Assembly: GCA_017537495.1 (NCBI GenBank)
Contig: JAFYKS010000065.1
Span: 1-5,139 of the forward strand
Direction of reading: 5' to 3'
Length of the DNA stretch: 5,139 bases
From: Bacillota bacterium
GTDB taxonomy: Bacteria; Bacillota; Clostridia; Peptostreptococcales; Anaerovoracaceae
Shown: positions 1-5,139 of the stretch, piece after piece
Numbering within the stretch: the first letter of the stretch is position 1
Layout: each line of letters opens with the position of its first letter
Position numbers and translations under genes: made by a program
The notes under the pieces: generated by a model
What the model was told of the DNA's origin: nothing
The model's database searches: none
Seen by the model: only the letters and a program-made list of their open reading frames with translations

Positions 1-172
1 CGTCCTTATTGGTAAAGTACCGGTAAAAGGATTTACGCGGAATCTGCAATGTATCGCAGAGGTCGCTGACACTGATAGCTTCATAATCATGATGAAGCAT
101 AATCTGCAGCAGTCCGTTTTCCAGTTCCCTTTGACGCTGCTTTGCCGGCTGTGTAACGCAAGTTTTGTACAT
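1..172 (-). CDS. TetR/AcrR-family transcriptional regulator, N-terminal part (runs off left edge)
   Basis: The reverse strand reads from an ATG at 172-170 and stays open to the window edge, giving 57 complete codons. The protein starts MYKTCVTQPAKQRQRELENG. Residues from about 12 to 57 fit the TetR DNA-binding domain: a first helix (RQRELENGLLQIMLHHDYEA), then the helix-turn-helix ISVSDLCDTLQIPRKSFYRY, followed by FTNKD, matching the usual 'tv.dIa...gvs..tfY.yF..Kd' pattern. The start is supported by GGAGAGG at 181-187, 8 bases upstream of the ATG. The ligand-binding C-terminal domain is outside the window, so the effector cannot be inferred. The gene is divergent from the GPH symporter and shares its 205-bp control region, which suggests (inference) autoregulation and control of the transporter. 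The family call is firm; the target is not. Confidence 0.87.
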   Translation of the reverse strand, partial: MYKTCVTQPAKQRQRELENGLLQIMLHHDYEAISVSDLCDTLQIPRKSFYRYFTNKD

Positions 173-205
173 AATCTTTTCCTCTCCAGTTCAAATATCA
201 CTGTC

Positions 206-234
206 ATTCTAACAAATTTTAAGTATGAAAACAA
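206..234 (-). promoter_or_regulatory. Putative promoter of the TetR-family gene
   Basis: Read on the minus strand, a -35-like TTGTTT (229-234) is followed after 17 bases by TAGAAT (206-211). The -10 is preceded by TGT, giving an extended -10 (TGnTAGAAT). The spacing is ideal for a sigma-A promoter and places the transcript start shortly before the GGAGAGG ribosome binding site. This is from motif matching by eye only. Confidence 0.55.
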
Positions 235-249
235 GACGCACTTCGACAA

Positions 250-273
250 AAAGTGTCACAAAAGTGACATTTT
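250..273. promoter_or_regulatory. Inverted repeat, candidate operator in the divergent promoter region
   Basis: TGTCAC (254-259) and GTGACA (264-269) form a perfect 6-bp inverted repeat around AAAA. After one unpaired position on each side (253/270), the symmetry continues for three more bases (AAA at 250-252 with TTT at 271-273). The site lies between the two divergent promoters, 15 bp upstream of the TetR gene's -35 and 7 bp upstream of the symporter's -35. Its size and placement suit a dimeric repressor such as the adjacent TetR protein. Binding by that protein is inferred; another symmetric regulator could use it. Confidence 0.55.
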
Positions 274-280
274 GGCACTG

Positions 281-308
281 TTCACAGAACCATCACATTT
301 GGTATAAT
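281..308 (+). promoter_or_regulatory. Putative sigma-A promoter of the GPH symporter gene
   Basis: TTCACA (281-286, -35-like) is followed after 16 bases by a perfect TATAAT (303-308). TGG precedes the -10, giving an extended -10 element (TGnTATAAT). Transcription would start near 315, leaving a leader of about 62 bases before the ATG at 378. The candidate operator lies immediately upstream. Confidence 0.7.
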
Positions 309-377
309 ATCCATAATAGGCGTATTACACGCTGAACGAAATTATTCTTTTAAGGATTTTCAAGGAGGATTAATCCA

Positions 378-1793
378 ATGGGCAAGAAAGCTCCGGTCCT
401 GGATGCACAGGGCCATCGCAAATTCAGCATGCGCGATAACATCGCGTACGCTATGGGTGACTTCGGCTGCAACATGTCTTTCGCACTGAAGGGTACTCTG
501 ATTATTTTCTGGACACAGTTCATGGGTATGGATTCCATGCTCTATGCTGGTCTGCTGCTTCTGGTACAGATTTGGGACGCAATCAATGACCCGCTGATCG
601 GTTCCATTATCGACGCAGATAAGCGTAAGTACAAGAGAAACAAGTTCCTGGCTTATATCTTTGCCGGTTCCATCGGTCTGGTTGTTGCAGGCGCACTCTG
701 TTTCGTACCGCTTCCAAATGCATCCGCTATGGCGAAGAACATTATCTTCGTAGCAGGCTATGTAATCTGGGACGCATTCTACACCGTAGCAAACGTTCCT
801 TACGGTTCCCTGCTGGGTCTGATCTCTGACGATGCAGGTGACAGAGCTTCTCTGTCTGCATTCAGATCTGTTGGTTCCCTGGTAGGTAACATGGTGCCTA
901 TGGTAATCCTGCCTTTCATTATTTACGACGAAAACCAGAACATCGTTGGTCAGAAGGTATTCCTGGCTGCACTGATTATGGGTATTCTGGGCTTCTTCGC
1001 ATTCCAGTTCATGATCAGAAACACTGAAATCCGTGTGGATACAGAAGTGAAGGCTGGTGAAGAAAGAGAAAAGTTCAATGTTATCAAGGCAATGGGCAAC
1101 TTCGTGAAGAACAGACCTGCAGTAGGTGCAACCGTTGCTGCTATGGGTATGTTCATCGGTATGCAGGGCTCTACTGCTGCTGTAACCGTACTGTTCCAGT
1201 CCTACTTCAAGGCAGTTGAACTGTCCGGTATCGTTTCTGCATTCGCAATGATTCCAATCGTATTATTTACTCCGCTGGCTCGTAAGATGGTAGTAAAGTA
1301 TGGTAAGAAGGAACTGGCTACTGTTGGTTCCCTGGCAAGCGTTATCGCAGGTGTTATGCTGGTGGTAATGCCAATCACTCCTGATATGAAGGGTGTAGTA
1401 ATCTACATTCTGTGCCAGCTGATTTTCGCTCTGGGTATGGGTATCTATTCTACAGTATCTTGGGGTATGATGGGCGATGCGATCGACTACAATGAATGGA
1501 AGTTCGGTACCAGAGAAGAAGGTACTGTTTATGCAATGCACTCCTTCTTCCGTAAGCTTGCACAGGGTGCAGGTCCTTCTCTGGTTCTGGTAATCATGGT
1601 ATTCCTGGGTTACGTTGAAGAAAACCAGGGCAGCCAGACTATGGAAGTTGCAACCAACATGCGTTATCTGGTAGCGGCTCTGTACCTGGTAGCTGCAATC
1701 TTCATGTTCGTTGGTCTGGGTCTGATCTATAACCTGAACAAGAAGACTACTCAGAAGATGTCTGAAGAACTGGCAGAACGCCGTGCAGCGTAA
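378..1793 (+). CDS. GPH-family (MelB/UidB-like) sugar:cation symporter
   Basis: This complete 471-residue membrane protein belongs to the glycoside-pentoside-hexuronide:cation symporter family of the MFS fold and imports a glycoside with Na+ or H+. It has about 12 hydrophobic segments in two halves, split by a charged cytoplasmic loop near 215-245. Family signs are YAMGDFG (24-30) before helix 1, WDAINDP (66-72) in helix 2, the basic loop DADKRKYKRNKF (79-90), and DAIDYNEWKFGTREEGTVYA (367-386) before helix 11, followed by K393. By eye, D67 and D71 match the cation-site D55 and D59 of E. coli MelB, and K393 matches K377. The MelB sugar-contact acids D19 and D124 appear as N32 and N139, so the substrate need not be an alpha-galactoside like melibiose. 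AAGGAGGA at 362-369 supports the start. The length is normal for the family. The gene appears monocistronic, ended by a hairpin terminator. Codon use is strongly biased, suggesting high expression. The exact sugar is unknown; the nearby GH2 gene suggests a beta-glycoside. Confidence 0.94.
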   Translation: MGKKAPVLDAQGHRKFSMRDNIAYAMGDFGCNMSFALKGTLIIFWTQFMGMDSMLYAGLLLLVQIWDAINDPLIGSIIDADKRKYKRNKFLAYIFAGSIGLVVAGALCFVPLPNASAMAKNIIFVAGYVIWDAFYTVANVPYGSLLGLISDDAGDRASLSAFRSVGSLVGNMVPMVILPFIIYDENQNIVGQKVFLAALIMGILGFFAFQFMIRNTEIRVDTEVKAGEEREKFNVIKAMGNFVKNRPAVGATVAAMGMFIGMQGSTAAVTVLFQSYFKAVELSGIVSAFAMIPIVLFTPLARKMVVKYGKKELATVGSLASVIAGVMLVVMPITPDMKGVVIYILCQLIFALGMGIYSTVSWGMMGDAIDYNEWKFGTREEGTVYAMHSFFRKLAQGAGPSLVLVIMVFLGYVEENQGSQTMEVATNMRYLVAALYLVAAIFMFVGLGLIYNLNKKTTQKMSEELAERRAA

Positions 1794-1826
1794 CTGATTT
1801 CCGGTTAAACTGAATTTATGAATTTT

Positions 1827-1860
1827 AAAACGCGTTCCCACTTTGTGGGAGCGCGTTTTT
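1827..1860. terminator. Strong intrinsic terminator, probably bidirectional
   Basis: A 15-bp stem (1827-1841 with 1845-1859) closes a TTT loop and contains one G-U wobble (T1836 opposite G1851). It has a GC-rich core (CGCG and CCCAC/GTGGG) and ends in TTTTT on the plus strand at 1856-1860. On the minus strand it ends in a shorter run, TTTT, from the A-tract at 1827-1830. It sits 33 bases after the symporter stop and 8 bases past the stop of the convergent AraC gene, so it likely serves both. Confidence 0.92.
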
Positions 1861-1868
1861 GCATGAGG

Positions 1869-3089
1869 TTAAGTGTTTCGGTATTCTTTCGGCGTCTTAC
1901 CGGTGTATTTTTTAAACAGTCTGGAGAAGTACTGTACATCGGTAATTCCGCAATGCTGGGCGATGGTTTGAATCTGAAGGCTGGTGGTCTTAAGCAGATG
2001 CCGGGCAAAATCCATGCGCCGCTGGTTGACGAAATCAGTTAGAGTGTGTCCGGTTTCACGGTGGAAGAGTGCGGACAGGTATCCGGGACTTAGATTCTGC
2101 AGACTGGCCAGGGTGCTGAGAGATAAATCTGCGGTCAGGTCTGTGTCAATCTGAAGAATGGTTTTCTGAACCGGTGCAGAGAAATTTTTCATGGAATGTT
2201 TCCGCACCAGCTTACAGTAAGTATATCCCATATCGCTCATCAGCTTCTGCAGTGCATCTACCGAAGTCATCAGTTCAATCTGATGTGCAAAGGAAGACGA
2301 TGCCTGATCCAGATAAATTGGATGCACACCGCCGGACTGAGCTGCTTTGCGGAGAAGAGTGTTCATGATGATGCTGTAGTTTTTCATGTTGCGGACCGGA
2401 TCCTGCAGCCGCTGCTCCAGATCCGTGGAAGCAAATGCAGGGATAAGCCGGTCAATCCGGGAAGAAGAACCGTGGGAGACTGCATCCATGAGTTCGTTTT
2501 CGAACTGATATCGGGCCTCCATTCTCTGAATGTTCCACTGGGTCTGCTGAGGTCCTGAAAGAGAGTCTCTGTATGGAAAACGAAGCAGGGTATCAGAAAT
2601 ACCACCTGAGAAGTCATCCATAGTATAATTATTTTTTCCTTTCCAGATCAGTTCTGCGAAGGTATCAATCATGGAGAAAAAGTATCCGCCTTCCTGGAGC
2701 ACCGGCAGGGAAAGAAAGAATTCTTCCAGTGTGGGCGTTTGTTCCGGAGGAATCTGCAGCCGCTCTGCATATTCGAGAATTTCTTCCTGGCTAAGTTGGG
2801 TACCCAGATAGGGACCGATAAGAAGAACCTGTGAAGTTGATGTTTCCGGAAGCAGACAGAAAAGATAATGAACCCCATGAGGAATGGTCAGCTTATACAT
2901 CGTGTGAGACTTGACCTCCGGGAAAAGCTGAAAGAAGGAGCTTCGATACAGTTCTTCCTGGCCGGGGAAAGTGTGGAAGATGGTGTTTTGCTGAGAAGAC
3001 AGGGGAGCATCCGGATCCAGAAGTATTGTCTGGATTGAGCTTTTTTTCAGTGTATCCCGCAGAAACTGCAGCTGTGCCTCATAAAACAT
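1869..3089 (-). CDS. AraC-family transcriptional regulator
   Basis: This complete 406-residue cytoplasmic regulator ends in a two-helix-turn-helix AraC/XylS DNA-binding domain (about 308-406). The first HTH is around LSLSTLASLQNLSPGYLSAL (322-341), continuing to FHRETG. The second is IQTIAQHCGITDVQYFSRLF (373-392), followed by the family signature KKYTGKTPKEYR (393-404). The region before it contains PVRNMKNYSIIMNTLLRKAA (231-250) and GGVHPIYLDQ (253-262), a stretch I recall from clostridial sugar-gene AraC regulators with a long N-terminal part. The first ~170 residues are a likely sensor domain that I cannot assign to a ligand. The start is well supported: AGGAGG (3096-3101) lies 6 bases upstream of the ATG. 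The gene is convergent with the symporter and divergent from the GH2 gene, pointing to control of the latter, probably as an activator (inference from family habit and the weak -35 of the GH2 promoter). Its codon use is more mixed than in its neighbours, as expected for a weakly expressed regulator. Confidence 0.95.
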   Translation of the reverse strand: MFYEAQLQFLRDTLKKSSIQTILLDPDAPLSSQQNTIFHTFPGQEELYRSSFFQLFPEVKSHTMYKLTIPHGVHYLFCLLPETSTSQVLLIGPYLGTQLSQEEILEYAERLQIPPEQTPTLEEFFLSLPVLQEGGYFFSMIDTFAELIWKGKNNYTMDDFSGGISDTLLRFPYRDSLSGPQQTQWNIQRMEARYQFENELMDAVSHGSSSRIDRLIPAFASTDLEQRLQDPVRNMKNYSIIMNTLLRKAAQSGGVHPIYLDQASSSFAHQIELMTSVDALQKLMSDMGYTYCKLVRKHSMKNFSAPVQKTILQIDTDLTADLSLSTLASLQNLSPGYLSALFHRETGHTLTDFVNQRRMDFARHLLKTTSLQIQTIAQHCGITDVQYFSRLFKKYTGKTPKEYRNT

Positions 3090-3120
3090 GGCAAACCTCC
3101 TGATAAATTATTATAGGTAT

Positions 3121-3129
3121 ATTATATCA
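3121..3129 (-). promoter_or_regulatory. Putative extended -10 promoter of the AraC-family gene
   Basis: On the minus strand, TGATATAAT is a perfect TATAAT (3121-3126) with a TGn extension (3127-3129). No good TTGACA-like box lies at the usual 16-18 base spacing. The start would fall near 3114, giving a leader of about 25 bases that includes the AGGAGG site. A second TATAAT (3110-3115) lies closer to the gene but has no -35 or TG extension. Confidence 0.5.
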
Positions 3130-3172
3130 CAAATCACATTGAAATTTTACAAAAAAACATAAAAATAATCCT

Positions 3173-3201
3173 CACACTAATTCGGGGATTTTCGATACAA
3201 T
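3173..3201 (+). promoter_or_regulatory. Weak candidate promoter of the GH2 gene
   Basis: TACAAT at 3196-3201 is the best -10 match upstream of the GH2 gene. The position 17 bases upstream (3173-3178, CACACT) does not resemble TTGACA, and there is no TGn extension. A poor -35 next to a divergent AraC gene is typical of activator-dependent promoters. I could not find a convincing pair of AraC half-sites by eye in the 172-bp intergenic region (3090-3261). Confidence 0.35.
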
Positions 3202-3248
3202 AATAAGAGTGAAACTATGACAGTAAAGCTGAAAAAGTGAGAGATACT

Positions 3249-3264
3249 GGAGGTAACTATTTTG
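3249..3264 (+). promoter_or_regulatory. Ribosome binding site that decides a TTG start for the GH2 gene
   Basis: GGAGG at 3249-3253 is followed after 8 bases by TTG (3262-3264), in frame with the long GH2 reading frame. The frame is closed upstream by TGA at 3238-3240. The first in-frame ATG is codon 26, inside the conserved start of the sugar-binding domain and without a Shine-Dalgarno sequence, so TTG is the best start. Confidence 0.75.
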
Positions 3265-5139
3265 AGAAATATCGTAAACTTCAATGCCAAGTGGGCATTT
3301 ACAAAGCAGGCAGATGCAGTACCTGAAGCACTGCCAATGAACTGGAACTGGGTTAACCTGCCTCATACCTGGAACGCAATCGACGGTAATGACGGCGGCA
3401 ATGACTACTACCGCGGCACCTGCTACTATGCAAAGTCTCTGGACAAGATGGATCTGCCTTCAGCAGAAAAGTACTATCTGGAAATCCAGGGTGCAAACTC
3501 CTCTGCTGATGTTTATGTAAACGGTAAGCACATGGCACACCATGACGGCGGTTATTCCACATGGAGAGTGGACATCACTGAAGTACTGGAGCGCGAAAAC
3601 CTGTTTGTAATTGCAGTTGATAACACTGCAAACCAGACTGTATATCCGCAGATGGCAGACTTCACATTCTATGGCGGTCTGTACCGTGATGTAAACATTA
3701 TCTGTGTAAATGAATCTCACTTTGACCTGGAATACTACGGTTCCAACGGTGTGAAGATTACTCCGCAGGTTTGCGGAAGCGACGCACAGGTTGAAATCGA
3801 AACTTTCGTAAAAAATATGAAGGAAGGCCAGACCATCCGTTACACTGTATATGCAGCATGCGGCTGCGAAGTGGCATCCTTTGAATCTTCTGACTGCCAG
3901 GCAGTTCTGGAAATCAAGGACGTACATCTGTGGAACGGCCGTAAGGATCCTTACCTGTACAGCGCATGCGTACAGCTGATGGAAAACGGCGAGGCCATCG
4001 ATGACGTGATGGTAAACTTCGGTGTAAGAACCTTTGAAATCGACCCTGAAAGAGGCTTCATCCTGAACGGTGAAGAATACCCTCTGCGCGGTGTATCCCG
4101 TCATCAGGACAGAGCTGTAGTTGGTAACGCTCTGACTCACGAAATGCATGACGAAGATATGGCTCTGATTGCAGATATGGGTGCAAACACCATCAGACTG
4201 GCACATTATCAGCACGACCAGTATTTCTATGACCTGTGTGACGAATACGGTATGGTAATCTGGGCTGAAATTCCATATATCTCCAAGCACATGCCAACCG
4301 GCCGTGAAAACACTATCTCCCAGATGAAGGAACTGGTAGTTCAGAACTATAACCATCCTTCCATCGTAGTTTGGGGCCTGTCCAACGAAATCGGTATCGG
4401 CGGTGCAGATGCTGACCTGCTGGAAAACCACAACATCCTGAACGATATGGTTCATGAAATGGACAAGACCAGACTGACCACCATCGCAGCAGTTTCCATG
4501 TGTGCTATGGATGACCCATACCTGCAGATTCCTGACGTAGTATCCTACAACCACTACTTCGGCTGGTACGGCGGCGAAACTGACATGAACGGTCCTTGGT
4601 TCGACAAGTTCCATGCAACTCATCCAAACATTACAATCGGCTGCTCCGAATATGGCTGTGAAGCATTAGACTGGCATACTTCCAACCCTGTACAGGGCGA
4701 CTACACCGAAGAATACCAGGCTTACTACCACGAAGAGCTGATTAAGCAGTTCTTTACCCGTAAGTACATGTGGGCAACCCACGTTTGGAATATGTTCGAC
4801 TTCGGTGCAGACGCACGTAACGAAGGCGGCGAAAACGGTATGAACCACAAGGGTCTGGTTACTTTCGACAGAAAGTACAAGAAGGACTCCTACTATGCAT
4901 ACAAGGCATGGCTGTCCGATGATCCATTCGTACACATCTGCGGTAAGAGATACGTGGAAAGAGTAGAAGAAGTAACTAAGGTTACCGTTTACTCCAACCA
5001 GCCTGAAGTGGAACTGTTCGCTAACGGCGTATCCCTGGGCAAAATCTCCGCTCCTGACCACTTCTTCTACTTCCAGGTTCCAAACGTTGGCGAAACTGAA
5101 CTGGTAGCAGTTGCAGGCGAATGCAGAGACGAAGCTGAA
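3262..5139 (+). CDS. Glycoside hydrolase family 2 enzyme, beta-galactosidase type (runs off right edge)
   Basis: The frame opens at TTG 3262 and has no stop to the window end: 626 residues are visible and the C-terminus is missing. It is a retaining exo-glycosidase that removes a terminal beta-linked sugar. No signal peptide is seen, so it is cytoplasmic and would act on imported substrate. Domains by eye: jelly-roll sugar-binding domain (about 1-150), with VYVNGKHMAHHDGGYSTWRVD and the end motif GGLYRDV (138-144); Ig-like domain (about 150-260); TIM barrel (about 270-560); start of a C-terminal Ig-like domain with VYSNQPEVELFANGVSLGK (576-594). Catalytic residues: acid/base E376 in WGLSNEIG and nucleophile E463 in GCSEYGCE, 87 residues apart. 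H315 in IRLAHYQHD matches the LacZ active-site CSHYP histidine. WNMFDFGADARNEGG is typical of clostridial beta-galactosidases. N528-H529-K530 lies where glucuronidases carry their N-x-K motif, so uronide substrates cannot be excluded. It is divergent from the AraC gene, its likely regulator. Leu is almost always CTG, suggesting high expression. Confidence 0.94.
   Translation, partial: MRNIVNFNAKWAFTKQADAVPEALPMNWNWVNLPHTWNAIDGNDGGNDYYRGTCYYAKSLDKMDLPSAEKYYLEIQGANSSADVYVNGKHMAHHDGGYSTWRVDITEVLERENLFVIAVDNTANQTVYPQMADFTFYGGLYRDVNIICVNESHFDLEYYGSNGVKITPQVCGSDAQVEIETFVKNMKEGQTIRYTVYAACGCEVASFESSDCQAVLEIKDVHLWNGRKDPYLYSACVQLMENGEAIDDVMVNFGVRTFEIDPERGFILNGEEYPLRGVSRHQDRAVVGNALTHEMHDEDMALIADMGANTIRLAHYQHDQYFYDLCDEYGMVIWAEIPYISKHMPTGRENTISQMKELVVQNYNHPSIVVWGLSNEIGIGGADADLLENHNILNDMVHEMDKTRLTTIAAVSMCAMDDPYLQIPDVVSYNHYFGWYGGETDMNGPWFDKFHATHPNITIGCSEYGCEALDWHTSNPVQGDYTEEYQAYYHEELIKQFFTRKYMWATHVWNMFDFGADARNEGGENGMNHKGLVTFDRKYKKDSYYAYKAWLSDDPFVHICGKRYVERVEEVTKVTVYSNQPEVELFANGVSLGKISAPDHFFYFQVPNVGETELVAVAGECRDEAE

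Noticed and set aside
226..240. Possible CcpA cre-like site (TGAAAACAAGACGCA)
   Set aside because: It lacks the central CG at the right place and is not symmetric enough; it also overlaps the TetR -35 box.
292..299. ATCACATT shared with the AraC/GH2 intergenic region (3133-3140), possible common regulator site
   Set aside because: An 8-base match between two AT-rich regions of this length is expected by chance, and no second half-site accompanies it.
89..307. 72-residue plus-strand open frame overlapping the TetR start and the divergent promoters
   Set aside because: It runs antisense to the TetR coding start and across both promoters and the palindrome, has no good ribosome binding site, and its protein has no recognisable pattern.
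320..332. Short inverted repeat GCGT-ATTAC-ACGC near the symporter transcript start
   Set aside because: Four-base arms are expected by chance in a region of this size; the 250-273 palindrome is much stronger.
1263..1841. 192-residue open frame on the minus strand over the end of the symporter gene
   Set aside because: It is the same in-register codon-bias shadow, has a low-complexity His/Gln/Thr-rich translation, and would start inside the terminator hairpin.
3460..4623. 387-residue open frame on the minus strand inside the GH2 gene
   Set aside because: It is in codon register with the GH2 gene and exists because TTA, CTA and TCA are avoided there. Its translation is rich in Val, His, Cys and Tyr with no domain pattern, and GH2 homology on the plus strand is clear.

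Overview
The window looks like part of a sugar-utilisation locus from a low-to-mid GC Gram-positive bacterium, probably a gut Clostridia (Oscillospirales or Lachnospirales-like). The reasons are the strong AGGAGG-type ribosome binding sites, the TATAAT promoters with extended -10 elements, and the protein families: a GPH-type transporter, a long-N-terminus AraC regulator and a clostridial-style GH2 beta-galactosidase. The genus cannot be fixed from this sequence.

Layout from left to right. Positions 1-172 (minus strand) hold the start of a TetR-type repressor that runs off the left edge. Positions 173-377 are a divergent control region with a plausible promoter for each direction and a perfect 6-bp-arm palindrome between them. 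Positions 378-1793 (plus) encode a complete 12-helix GPH/MelB-family sugar:cation symporter. A strong hairpin terminator at 1827-1860 separates it from a convergent AraC-family regulator (1869-3089, minus). Positions 3090-3261 are a second divergent control region. From 3262 (plus) a GH2 beta-galactosidase-type gene starts at a TTG codon and runs off the right edge, with 626 codons visible, including both catalytic glutamates.

Inferred working model: the symporter imports a beta-linked glycoside (a galactoside or a uronide-like sugar), the cytoplasmic GH2 enzyme hydrolyses it, the AraC protein senses the sugar or a product and controls the divergent GH2 gene (and possibly the symporter), and the TetR protein may repress its own gene and the symporter through the palindrome. 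The transporter and GH2 genes show very strong codon bias (almost only CTG for Leu, AAC for Asn, TTC for Phe), as expected for highly expressed genes. The AraC gene uses more mixed codons.

Nothing here indicates a new kind of system. The points worth checking are the operator palindrome, the true substrate of the GH2/GPH pair, and the TTG start.
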